Source: Merluccius polli | Lineage: Eukaryota > Chordata > Actinopteri > Gadiformes > Merlucciidae | Assembly (NCBI GenBank): GCA_030340625.1 | Contig: JAOPHQ010002356.1 | Location: 1-64,000, forward strand | Direction: 5' to 3' | Length of the DNA: 64,000 nucleotides | Translations under genes and position numbers: made by a program | Notes under the pieces: model-generated | Told to the model about the DNA's origin: nothing | What the model saw: the letters and a program-made list of their open reading frames with translations, nothing else | Databases searched by the model: none | Shown: one piece after another, positions 22,501 to 36,300 of the stretch | How the letters are laid out: each line of letters opens with the position of its first letter | How positions within the stretch are numbered: position 1 is the stretch's first letter

Positions 22501-25500
22501 AAATTAGTACAGGTTACTACAGGTGAAATGAGTACAGGCTAGTAGTACAGGTGAAATCAGTGCAACGATCGGTCGACACTGGCTATACTTTGTATGTATA
22601 ACTATGTATCACCTATCAAATGTAACTGTCATAAAAATGTATTCACTCCCCTTCCTTTCCCTTTCTTTCAAACATCCTCATCTCCTATCCACTGTTAGGT
22701 GGCTCCCAGCGGACTGAATCGTGTTCAAAACATGGCCTGTGGCTCCTGCTCCAATGAGAACGCCTTTAAAGCTATGTTCATCTGGTACAGGGTGAGTACA
22801 TGGAAGACTGCATCATTTTGCTGTGTCCTTTACTTCATAATGACAATGGCAGCTTGAAAAGTTCCATGGGTCAATTATAGGGGTGTCACGATAAATCAAT
22901 CAATCGAAATGAGCTTTCGATTTCGATCAGATTTCGATCAAATTTCGATCAAATCAAAAGCAGGATTGACGAGAAAACTGTATTTTAAAAAAAGGTGTTT
23001 TTGTGGGTGCCCCTGTCATCTAGTGGCTCTTCATTTTGTTTTTTTGTTTGAGTTTGTTTAAGAAATATGGTGGCTACATGCCATGTAGCCTATCTTTTTA
23101 AAGAAGAATTTGAAAATGTAAATGACCAATAACACCAATGATCTTTACTAATCAAGACTTGGTAGTCTAACAATGGCATAGCCGTCAGTGCTGAAAATAA
23201 ATAAATATATATATATTATTTCAATCGAAAATCGAATCAAATTGTGACCTTAACATCGTAAGTCAAATCATATTGTGGATTTGGAGAATCATGACACCCC
23301 TAGTCAATTATTTATCTTTTTGTAACACAAATTGACAACATTGACCTGCCTTACAGTCAAAAAACTGTCCTCGATTCAATAAGCAATTAATTACTTGCAA
23401 ATGTTCACAACAAAGCTTAGCTTTTTAGTATCTATAGTATCCTGTAGTATTTAAGTGTCTGTGTTGTGACGTGCAGAACAAGGAGCGTGGACACAGCGCA
23501 CCCTCTGAGGAAGACCTCAGCTCCTGCATGATCAACCAGGTGGGTAAGCCAAGTCATGCTCATGTTACTACTCCACACCTTCATGATCAACCAGGTGGGT
23601 GGGCCAAGTCCTGCTTATGTTACTACTCCACACCTTCATGATCAACCAGGTGGGTAGGCCAAGTCGTTCTCATGTTACTACTCCACAGTTTCATGTCGTC
23701 CAGGTAGATGAACAGGAAAGGCAGGCAGGTCTCGTAGTACGGTGTCCATTAGGTGCTGAAAAGCCTGTGCTGTATTTTTGAGGCCTGAACGGCATGCATA
23801 GGAACTCGAACAGGCCAAACGCATACCCCACCGGTAGCATTTCAGAAGTGGAGCGCTGCGAGGTGGCTGAATTCGCGAAATCACAAGATCACGCGAGAAT
23901 CACAAGATCACGCGATAATATGTGGATGTGAAAAGAGAACAACAAACAAACAAAAGGTTACTTTGCCTGTCCGAAGTTGACTTGCTGTTGCTTTGTCTGT
24001 CAGAAGTTGACTTGCTGTTGATTTAAGCCTAATTTTTACTCCTTTACTCCCGTAAAGTGCTCTACGTCTGTTACGGAGAGCCCTCTACGTCGCCGGAGAG
24101 CCTGTCGGAGAGCCTCTCCGTCGTCTCCGGCTGCATGAAATATTTTTTAAGTGTCCGTCACTCCGTCAAGGGACAACGGAGACGGCAAGGGCTGTGATTG
24201 GTCCTCTAAAAACATCATTTCCGGAATTACTTTTCCGGTTTGGCTACTATCACAACGTAAACACTGGCAGCGCCATTTTCAAAACACCGACTACTAGCAC
24301 AAAGATGCATTTGAGATGAATCCAATTGAAGAACGCCTAGCCGAAGAAGTGAGGAAATACCAAAACATCTGTTACATCCTTAAAATCATACAAGGACGCG
24401 CAGATGACAAGTAATTCCTGGTCGGAAATAGCCAAGGCAGTGGACTTGTCCATTCCTGAGTGTGTAAAGAGATGGAGGTCGCTCAGGGACAAATTTGTTC
24501 GTCTGCGGAGGATGTTAAGGAAAGTGGCTGATGAGGACCAGGATGACGCGATGCACGACATATACACTATGCTCTATGGACACATAAAGCTCCAGAATGC
24601 CAACCCAACCCATAAAGCTCCCAGAATGCCAACCCGACCTACTTGAACCTATAACTTAAAAGAGACGGTGGCAAATTGCACTACATGGTTGTAAATAGTT
24701 TGTTTTTAGCAATTACGTTTTTTACTTTTAAAGCATTTCATTTTTTATTATAATTTATCCCCTTTTAACTATTTACTATTTACTGTTTACTTGTGTGAAA
24801 TGTTGTGTGAATCTTGTTTACTTTGCACCTTGTTTGTTTTGCATCTTGTTTACTTTGCACCAGGTGTCATTTGTACCTTGTTTACTTTGCACATTAATGA
24901 CAAATAAAACACCAAATAAGATTTGAAAAGGTTTGGTAATTTATTTACACTTTTTACATGGTTAGTAGTCAGCATATACGATCAATTGGTTCTTCTTCAG
25001 CGACTGCCAAGTGTGCCTCGTGACACAATATCATCCTGCCATGGTACCGCTCCCGTTGGCTCCAGAAAGAATTCCGACAGTTGATCTCTGATACATATAG
25101 CTGTCGAAGTACAACGTCTCTTGGACACCATCTCTGCTGGCCGAATAGGTTGCAGGTTTAAATCGCAGGCCACAGCTCTGCGCCACTCACCAGGCTGCAC
25201 CGATCCAGCGGAGTCTGAATCTGCAAAATTTGGCGGTATGTAGCGGCTCTCCGGTGTGTTTGCCTCGTCTGTAAAGGTCAGGTAGTTGTGGAGAACCACA
25301 CAAGCCTTCACCATATCCACACACTTGTCTGGTAGGAATTCCATTGTCCTCCCTAGAATTCTCCACCGTGCAGCCAGCATTTTCAATCACCCGTCTGGCT
25401 CTTGACAGACGGTAATTGAAGGTCTGCCTCTGCTTGCCCAGATCTGCCCCTAAACAAATGCAGAGTATTACTGAATAGAACATATTTGCACAACAATTAG

Positions 25501-28500
25501 ATATTACATTTTGTCAAAGGAGAATGTACTCTGCAATGATCATGGTTTGGTACATACCAGGGAATGGACTCATGAGATTGATGTGCAGAGGGAAGGCAGC
25601 ATCAGCAACAATCGGGTGGGGTACATGAGTCCTGGTACCGGGAAGAGCAGTCGAGGGATTTAGCTTTTGGTCGAGCAGCATCGATCCAAATATGCTTTCT
25701 TTGAAAATGCTGCCATCGCTCTCCCGTCCATATGCCCCGACGTCCAGTCGTAAACCGATACCTGGCATCACACGTAGCCATAAGCACAATGGAGTGAGCT
25801 CCTTTGTAGTTGAAGAAGTCACTTCCGGCGTACGGCGGTGCCTTGATGATTACGTGTTTTCCATCGAGGCTTCCAACGCAGTTTGGAAAGTTCCAAAGTC
25901 GACAAAGATCAGCTGCTATGGCTTTCCACTGGCTGGTTGAAGGACATGGCAGGAAATCTGGCTGTAGAGCCATCCACAACGCCTTGCAGACCTCTGATAC
26001 GATCTTGGACACCGTGCTGGACCCCAGTCTGAAGCTCACAGCTACGTCTGTTGGTTTGCACCAGAAGCCAAAATCCTCAACATTACAGCCAGTCTCTGGG
26101 CGGCATCAACGGGCATGCGGTGGGTGGCCTGGTGATTGATATGAGGTAGCACACGGCGTAGAAGTTCATCAAATTTGCCAGCCGACATTCGGAAGTACCT
26201 GAAGTGGGTTTCTTCGTCCATGTCCCTCATCGGTCCAATAAGACTGTTAAATTCGCCTGCCATCAGTCTCGGTACATTTAGTGGACATACATACCACCTA
26301 GTATAGGTGGTATGTATCCTAAGTCTTTCACGTCTCCATTGTTGTATCAAAAGTATCCATGTTTCAATGTTATTCAGCTGCAACAACAACAACAGGCTTT
26401 CTCTCTCGGACGCCATTGCTCACTGTAGCCGGAAGCACAACAACCAACGACGTTACCGACCATTGGCGTCATGGGACTAGGCCAGTCTTGCGTAGCGACC
26501 CCTACTGATCAGGCGGGAAATTGCATTGCGTATCCGGCACCACGACGGTGAACTATGGCTCGAGGGGTCTCCATGGTTACGCAGTTGGATAGCGCATTAC
26601 GCAGTTGTAGAAGTGTAACCACCGCTTTAGTAATTTTTCCTTGATTTTTGTGCTTCTACCATGAGGCTATATAGTTAAATGTTTTCTTTTTTTTGTGGTT
26701 TAATTGTTTATTGTTATGTTTAATGTAGGGCTGTCAAAATTAGTGCGATAATAACGTGTTAACGCAATCTTATTTTAATTCGATTAAGAAAAAATGATGC
26801 ATTAACGCACTCGCGTGCTCGCGTGATCACACGCAAGCTCTGTGTTCGTCAATCGACTTAACAACCTAAAAAAAACATGGCATTGACGGGTGAACTACTG
26901 AAGGTATTGTGTGTATAAAATATGCTTTTTAATAAACTATCTGTACACTTACGAAGTTGTCAATGCCTCGTTTTATATGTTAAGACCCTCATTATACTAC
27001 CAAAGAAGTGTCAGGCTATTTCTAGCCTTGTAAGTGCTTTAAAAAAGCGATTTATTTTTTACCAGGTCAGATGCCCTTAGCACTCAAACGTATAGCAGTT
27101 TGGTATAATCGGCTAAAAACAGTTATGGTCTGGGTGAAAACTTGATTTTGATTGGCTGGAGGGTGTAGGTTAAAAAGTGTTAATTTACACCTAGGAAAGA
27201 CGTTGACGCTATGAAGACGCTATGGCCACGTTGCTTGGCAACGCCTGCATACGGGAGATATTAAATACTCCGCTCGACTTGTAAAAATAAAAAAAACCCT
27301 CACGATTTTAACTCTAAAACACATTGAAGTATTATTAATTGATTAAATATTTTTCTTTCGTAAGTGACCATGGTATAAGCAGGATAATGCCCTTCGAGGT
27401 GTCCATTAACAGAAATGAATGGACGACGCGGAGGCGTGAACCGTCCGACGCAAAGCGTCCCTTACATATCCCACAACCATTTTACACAGGAGTTCTCCTT
27501 ATTTGGTATGAATGACAATGTGTCATTCCATTTGATTATCTCATTTAACTTCAATGGGAGTGGATTTAAAATAGAATTTAAAAACTGCGATTAATCGTGA
27601 GTTAACTCGCCAATACTATGCGATTAATCAGTTTTAAAAAATTAATCGTTTGACAGCCCTAGTTTATTTAATGTTATTTCCTCCTTTGTTGTGCTGTAGC
27701 CTACAGACAAAGTTAATACATTTAAAAGTCCAGTTATGAACAACATGGATCAAAGATTTGTGGTTGTGTTCGATCGGGAGGGTGTTTTTATTTTGAAAAT
27801 TGACTGGATGCTCAATGGCTTTTACTATCTGACTTCCTGCCTGGCTCGATCTGCTCTGTGTGGCTTGACACATGCTGGACATGGCTTCTGTCAAAAATAG
27901 ACAGGCGCGTATCTGGAGCGACAGCCGCTTCTGGGACGCTTCTGGCGTTGCGGCGCGTCTGGTGGAATCACAAGCATTGACTAGAATGGTTAATGATCAG
28001 CTCCGGCCGCCGCTTCGCAGCCAGAACGCGGCCGTAACGCACCCGCGTCGGATGAAGTGGAATTTAGGCAGAATTTGCGACCCTAAAGGGCACTTGCCCA
28101 TACAACACAACACAACTACAATGTGGTGAATTATGTCTGTGTCTCTATGTAGTGTCCACTTGTTCATCTATTTGCAGTCTATGGTAGGTATTTACTAATG
28201 AACACATGATTCACTCATTCTTTATTTTCAGACCCCAGGTTGTCCAGAGCTCAGCATTCTATCTTTTGCGGGGGCATTCCATGGAAGAACCATGGGTAGG
28301 TTACAATAGTAATTACCACGCACACGCACACTTGCACACACACAGGTTACAAGCTACAAACTTTGTGAAAATATGTTTTAGAACACTACTAATCCATACT
28401 GAACTGAATAGAGATCAGCCAGGGTAAAGTAAACCAAATGACATCCTGATTACTGTCATGTTTCCACGTCTTTCAGGTTGCCTAGCCACAACTCACTCCA

Positions 28501-28775
28501 AACCCATCCACAAGCTTGATGTGCCCTCGTTTGATTGGCCCATTGCCCCCTTCCCAAGACTCCAGTACCCACTGGAAGAACACGTGAGGGAGAACACACA
28601 GGAGGAGGCCCGCTGCCTGGAGGAGGTGCGTGTGTGTGGAATTCCATCCTAACAATAAAACATGCATGTTCTAAAATGTATAAACGGTGTACTATATTGG
28701 AGAACCTATATTGACTATGAATAATTATATATTTTTCATTTGACAATAGTTTTTTTGTGTGTGCGCACGTGTTTG

Positions 28776-28814
<39 letters not shown>

Positions 28815-30284
28815 ATGTGTGTGTGTGTGTGTCCAACAGGTAGAGGATCTGATCATCAAGTGGAGACATAAGGGCCGGCCGGTCGCAGGCATCGTGATCG
28901 AGCCCATCCAGGCTGAGGGAGGAGACAACCATGCCTCTGCCGACTTCTTCAAAAACCTCAGAAATATCGCCCGCAAGGTGCGAGACATCACCACGGCAAT
29001 AGCAAATCCACTGTAGTCTTTTATGTTTATCCTATAGATAATACCGTCTTGATGAGGCTGATTGTAGTTGAGGCAAAACTCAGTTAGATTAGTGTGTAGA
29101 TATGTTAAAGAAAGCAATTTTAGCAATTCTGGTACAACTGGTACAACACGTTGTCTATGTCTACATGGTACAAACCTGAAACCTGTATGTGTGTATGGAT
29201 GTCAAGCAGGGATCTCTCGTAAACTGGTTCTATGTGTAAATAATCTAGACTCCAAAACGGTTGTAGAATCTAGATATTTTGCAACAGGGCCAATAACAGG
29301 GCATCAATGTCCAATAAAAACCTGTGTAGCAAAAGCTGCTGCTACTCAGGGTTCGGAGGGGGAATAAACCAGGCAGGTTCACGGCAATAGTCTCTTTATT
29401 TTCTTTGTATTCCGATCGGGCCGACACCTCGCATCGCAACCCCACAGACTGCCGCACACAATAATCTCCACACACAACACATGGCAACACACGTTTGATC
29501 CTAATAATCCAGTCGGCCCACTGGCGATCACGGGGAACTGGACCCGGCCTCACTGTAGGGGCAGAGAAACACAACATGAGTACATATAGTCTATCACTCA
29601 TTACTCTAACACCTCACAGCTGCATCGATTCCCGCAATTGAGCCACCCTTGCTCACAGCCGACGCTAAACCACGCCCCCCTCACAACACACCATGAATTC
29701 AGCTTCCGTGTGGTGGGGTACTCATTATAACCACCTGTTTCTTTCATTAATTTGCATGTCCACAACCAGGGCTTGGTGGTATTTACATTTGGTACAACTT
29801 GGGATTTGTAGCAGTAGACCTACGCCACACAATTGGCTTTTCTGGGCCCCTCCGATACAAGACAGGTTGTTGTTGGGAGAATCAATCCAATCTATTGGAG
29901 ATGGCAAGATGGTACAAGCCAAGCAGGTGTAATGTGCTGTCATGACAGTGTGTGTGTTGATAGCTTGTTTATCCTGGGTGCCATGATTGTTCATGTACCA
30001 CAGGTGTGCTGCCCCAGAGTCTAATCAGTCTGACTCGGGCCAGGTGAGACTGTAAACCAGCCATCAACCACACACACTCCACAGGATTCTTAACCGAGAT
30101 CAATCTATCTGTTCCCAGCATGGCTGTGCCTTCCACGCAGACGAGGTCCAGACGGGAGGAGGAGCCACGGGCAAGTTCTGGGCCCACGAGCACTGGGGCT
30201 CGGACGACCCTGCCGACATTGTCTCCTTCAGCAAGAAGATACTGACAGGAGGCTTCTACTACAGGGACGAGCTTGAGACAGACA

Positions 30285-30347
<63 letters not shown>

Positions 30348-33300
30348 TCTCACCCAATTACTGCACAAACACAGAACTCTAAAACTCAAACCCTATGATA
30401 TAACATAAAACATAAATATTTTGACATATGTATAGTCTTGACCCCTCGGACACACACACACATATACAATTTAGCATTATATGCATAAATGTAAGCACCG
30501 TGTTTTGGTTTCTTTTTTTGTATAGCCGTATCGTATCTTCAACACCTGGATGGGCGACCCCTCTAAGAACCTGCTGCTTGCAGAGGTTCTCAACGTCATT
30601 CATCAGGAGAACCTTCTGGCCGAGGTGACCCGTACAGGAAAGGCGCTGCTAAGCGGCTTATATGAGCTTCAGGTAGTAGACTCTAAATGTACTAATTCAT
30701 GTGTACATTTTTCTTTAAAATGTATTATTTAAAGGGAAAGGGAATTTCATATCCTAAATTCATTTTCAATGTAATTTGATATTTCATAATTATGTATTGC
30801 ATCAGTTCACATACTTGCATGCTATTGGTAGTATTGATGCAACTAGATGACTGAACTGTGTCTGTCTTTTACATTATGTATCTAACCCTTTTTTTTATCA
30901 CTTCCATTTCCACTTCCAGTTTTTCTGCGATACCTCCAGAGTTTGCAGCTCTTTCAGAAGCTAGTAATAAGTAGTAAAGGTTGTAGTAGTAGTAAGATAT
31001 CTAATTGACATGGCTCTCTATGTGGGCTTTCCCCAGGCAAAGTACCCCGCAATACTGAGCCGAGCTCGTGGACAAGGCACCTTCTGTGCCATCGACATAT
31101 GTAAGGGCACTGTGCGAGACAGCCTCATCCTCCAGGCCAGAAACAAGGGTATTCCATTTTATATTATTATTATTATTATTATTATTAGAGATTACACTTA
31201 GAGATTTGTTCAACTATTGTTTTCACCTCAATAGGTTTGAAAAGGTTTTTAACTAATCCTTTGTCCACCAGTCAAAACTCCACAAATGTTTATTGTTATT
31301 GTTGTATGTGTTATTGACTACAAGCTTGACCTTATTTGTATGGTTGCTGTCATCTTAAACCACCTGTTTTTAAACATTTAGATGGCAGCAAACTCACAAA
31401 AGTAGACCTGTGTGTAGTTACTTGTTGACATTCACATGCACATTAATAGTAACCAGAGCTGGAGACTTAGAAATATGGACTTGCTACTTGACTTGGCTCG
31501 CCTGCTGTGAGACTTGACTTGGACTCTCGCTGTGAGACTTTGCCTGGTACTCGCCTGCTGTAAGACTTGACTTGGACTCGACTGCTGTGAGACTTGACTT
31601 GGACTCTCTCTGGAGACTTGAAAGCAAAAATTTGGTCAGATTCTAAGGGCTATGACAAATTATCATATACATTGTTTGTTTGTTACATTACGTTTACTAC
31701 GTTTACTTTTATTACTACATTATAAATACAAAACAATGGAACTTTTAGATATATCCCAGCATTGTGCAGTTCTGGCGGCACTGCCTAACTGGGCCTGATG
31801 TAGTGGTCACAAATTAATTAAAATTGAAGTGGTGTAAGAGTTTCGTATACATTACTTTAGCCATTATAACAATAGGCTTCAGCTGATATGGGGAGCGACA
31901 AACAGTACAAATTATTTTGATTAGCCTACTTTCCCTACTTTTATGTAGCGTAGTACACTGACTAGATGACAACCAACAAATTAAATCAAATGCGCCTATT
32001 CCTTTTCTCTCTTGTTTGCATTTTGAGGAATGCCAACTACCAACACTTGGGCTCATTCTAGAAACCTTATTCATGTTAAGCCCAAAGCACACAGAGCATT
32101 TGGCCTCCTATTTGTAACGCCACACAAACAAGAACTGAAATCATGTTTTAAAAAGGAAAGCACACAAAATGTAGCACGACTATTTGGGATGCAAAAATTG
32201 AAAAACATTATTTCTGGGCTTCTTTTTTTTTATTCAGAGCTGTTTTTTGTTATGCATCAAAGGTTAGTATGCATGTTTTGCCTGCATATTGTGCCTATAA
32301 TACTTTTCACAGGTAGTTGGGTCATCTATAGAAGTTCCGTGACCGCGGAGAGCAAAGGTTCGTTTCTCACTGGATTTGTCATCTATAAAGGTTAAATAAA
32401 AAAATTAGCCAGGGTGCCCCTCACAAAAATGTGGGGACATTTTGGGAGAGCCCTATATCCAAAATGGCTGCTGTCAGCCAAGCTGGAAATTAACTTTTTA
32501 ATGGTTTTGCCCACAGTGCTGCATAATACATGGTTTCTGAGACTGGGTCAAGAAATTCACAAATTATGTAGATTTATTGGTTTGACCTATTTTTGACCTT
32601 CAAATTCAAGATGGCTGCCACTTTTGGCTCTTTAAATGTCAATTTTTCAAAATCGTCATAGAGCCTTAATATTAGGCTCAAATGAAAGGTCTGCTCATAC
32701 TGAGTTCAGTTATGGACAGTACAATTCCAAGAAGGCTATGCAGAAGTCATCTCAATGGTAAAAAAGATCAAGGTTTGTGGTTGATGAGAAACAAACTTTG
32801 CTGATATTATTAGTTACCCTTCATTTCATTATGAACTGGAAAATAATTAACACTTCTCAATGGCATAAAATATCTCTAAAGTTGTCTTCTGCAGTAATTC
32901 AACAAAGCATACCTCACTCCCAATCAGTCAGCCCCACATCCAAGTGATGTGCAAACACGCCGTCTCTCTAATGTTTATGTTTCCACGGTTTCATGTCACT
33001 GGAAAATTCCTTGCTGCATTGAGACACTTTGTTTGAGGTAAGCTCTTATATACTCAACATTATTCACTAGTCCAAAGATTATTTTATCATTATGAATGTA
33101 TGACAGCAAAGAGATAGTTATGTGCAGAAGTTATCATTGATAATTAGTGTTAGCTAAATTAGGTAGCTATCTAATGTTAGATTAGCTGTCTCTCAATTTA
33201 TGTTGACTGACATAATCCAGATGCTTGTCATGGAAAAAAACATAACATAGCAACATATCTATATTAGTTTGATCTAGCATTAATATGATAACCAGCAGTT

Positions 33301-36300
33301 CTGACAAGTAACTAGCTAGCTAGCTAGCTACTTACATGATAAGTAAGTATACAATGCTAGTTTCAGCTCCAATAGGCTTACCCTAGCTAGATAGCTGATG
33401 ACTAGCTTCTCTGGTACTTTAGAGTAGTTTTTTTTCTCTTTTTTAGGTTTATGTGAATGTAGCAAGAACTACAAGGCACTATGTCCTATGAATGTGTGCT
33501 GAAATGTGGCAAGCCTTGTGAGTCATCTGATGAAATCAACCAAGGAAAATGGGACAGCTTTACAATCCAAAGCCAAAAACTGGTCAGGGCTTGACAAATT
33601 TGGTCATGTTTACACCACCCCTTCGTGGCAAGATGGGCTGGGGAATCATTACATACATCAGTCATGTTATATCTCCATCTCATCTTCAGACAAGCTTGAA
33701 AAAGCCAGACGGCGCACAAACAAAGAAAGTGACATTGCTCAGTGTTCAAGTTCTGAAATGCCAGCTCAGAAGGCTCTGTGTGACAAAGAGTCAGAGGGAC
33801 CATCACCAAAACGCCTGCGTTCATCTGTGAGTGGGTCTCTTCACAACAAGACAAAGTGTGTGTAGTGCATGCAAGGTGAGGACACGAGGCACTCAAATAG
33901 AGTGCGAAGCAAGCTGTTCAGAATCAACACACAGTCAGCATGGCGCGCCTTCAAGCGCCACAGTCCTTATAGAAGATGAACAGTTGAGGGACCGTCTCAC
34001 AAGGCTCATTCAGTCAACATCAGCACTGTCAGATCCTTTTGCAAATGACATCATGTACCACCATGTCTGTTGGATGAAACATATTCACAATACACATTTC
34101 AAGCCAGATGATGCAATGCATCTCCAGAGTGTGTCGCTCTCAGAGGCAAATAATTTGTTCTTTAGACATGTTGATTCTGTCATCTTTACTGAGCGTGAGA
34201 TCCGTTCACTACAGTCTCTTTTAGCAGACTACAAACGCATAGTCAGTGAGTATGGCTATGCAGTGGGTGATGTTAAATCATCTTATGTCAAGAACCTGCT
34301 CATTAATTAGTATCAAGACAAAATGGGCTTCAAAGAGAGAAGTGAGCTTGGCATCAGCGATGAGCAACTCCTCCAGAACTTGGCTCCACAGCTATCGAAG
34401 ATGATCAAAGGCACACCTACTGTTCCCTGGCCACCTTGCATTGATCATCTTGAGGAAGATGAACAGTTGTGAGTTGCTGTTGAAGCTTTTGACTTGGCTA
34501 AAACAGCCTCAGAGAAAAACTGCCAACCTCAGCCCAGCCACATTCATTCTGGCCTCTATGATCACCTACCACATTACTGGACAGCGCACTACCACTGCTA
34601 TCAACCTGGGTGTAAATGTCCATGGCATGACTCGGTGTAAAGATCTGGTAGACACTCTACACAAGAGTGGTGTCTGCATCAGCTATGCAGACACGCTGCT
34701 CCTTTATGACCACTGGGCTTTGATGGATATAGAGGCATCATCAACCTGCCCACAGGAGATTGCAGATGGCAAGCCAGCTATTGTTATTATCGACAATGAT
34801 GACTTCAAAATTGACACCCTGACAGGCAACTCAAAAGGAGCCCATCGAACAAATGTTATGTATGTGCAGCCAGAGAGCTATAACAAGAAACCAGATGAAG
34901 TTCCTGCTGCAAGGCTCTCCAAGAAGAAGGAAATCTCTGCACAGCTGAGGCAGAAGTGTGCAGAGCTGACAAAGGTCCATCAGTACAGATGCCCACCTGG
35001 TAGCAAGAGTGAGCCACCAGCTCGTCCCATGGTAGATCTACCAGTGAATGGCACAGCTCCACAGAGTGCTCGCTCTGTCATACATGCACTGTCTCGCATA
35101 GACACTGATGGTTCAAGACCACCACCTCAAGAGCAGCAGGTTCCGGGATACAGTGGTGCTCAGTCTTGCCATCTACCACACAACAAGAGCAAGCCTACCA
35201 CACAACCTACAATGAACCTCCAAGCAAGTCAGTGGTGCATGACATTATGGTTAAACAAGTGAATGCCATGCACAAGAAGAATATTCCATTCTCCTTTCTC
35301 GTTGGTGACCTGCCCACCTACAAGACAATCGTTCAGCTCAAGGCAGAGAATGCACAAATGTTCAAGGACATTGTCCCAATCCTTGGCGCTTTCCACCAGC
35401 AGATGTCCTACATCTATGCTGTCTATAAGAGATTCAAAGGCTCTGGAATGGCAGACACTGGTTACAGCAGGGGTAGTAGTGGAGGGTTCTATAGACAAGC
35501 ACTACGAGGGAAGCACTACAGGCGGGGTGTGCGCTGCATCCAGCTCTGGAGAGAGGCTCTAATACACAAACGACTAGCAACGATTCTTGAGCATGAAGAG
35601 CTATCGGAGGACATCAAGGAGAATCTCAAGACCCTGCGCAATGCACTCACTGAAACTCAGGAGGCTCTACAGAAAGCTCACAAGGACCTTGAGGAGGATG
35701 GTGATGTAAAGGAGCTGATTAACAGAGTTTATGAGAAGCCTGGCACAGACATGGGGGACTTTTGGGTCTCGTTCCTGGAGATGACCGACCCACTTGTACA
35801 ATGTCTTAATGCATGTCATGCAAGAAATGGTACAGAGTACCTAGTGTCAACATACAACATGCTGCCTGGACTGATGGCATACGACAACCATGATTATGGA
35901 AGGTGGTTGCCAGATTATTGGGCAATGCTCTCCTCGCTGTCAGATAAGAGAATGGCATTCTTCAACATTCACTTCACCCAGTCAATGACAGGGCTACCTT
36001 ACTCCTGTCAGCCACTCGACCTTTGGATAGAAACAACTATGAATATGAACTCGAAGCTAAAGCAAGGATGGATCCAGCTTCTACAGAATGAGAAGCAACT
36101 GTTCTCATCAACAAGAAACGCAAACAATGTTGCAAGGGTAAAGTCTACTGTGAAGCAGAGCCTCCGCCATAGGAAGCATGTTGAATGCCAGCCAGCAAGG
36201 ATGAAGAAGGATGAGCAAGCAGTTCAGGACCTGCTGGCATGCATGAAGGATTTTGAAGCTGAGCCCTTTGACATCTCTTCACCTATACTGAGGTCGCTAC

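Larger units (their letters stand above)
24010..26655. mobile_element. PIF/Harbinger element with two divergent genes
   Basis: Contains a + strand MADF/Myb-like gene and a - strand DDE transposase, the two-gene set of PIF/Harbinger elements. The left boundary is near TTAAGCCTAATTTTTACTCC (24012) and the right near 26650; termini are diverged and boundaries approximate. Confidence 0.75.
23872..28060. mobile_element. Old MITE split by two later insertions
   Basis: 23872-24010 (ATCACAAGATCACGCGA) and 27665-28060 (AAAATTGACTGGATGCTC, GACTTCCTGCCTGG) match the left and right portions of the intact MITE at 58761-59400. The Harbinger element (about 24.0-26.65 kb) and the hAT at 26726-27661 separate them. 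Confidence 0.7.

Noticed and set aside
22066..22560. CRISPR-like array
   Set aside because: Units are contiguous and nearly identical with no unique spacers, in a vertebrate intron.
28456..28932. 158-residue minus-strand frame
   Set aside because: Antisense of two abat exons plus a TG microsatellite.
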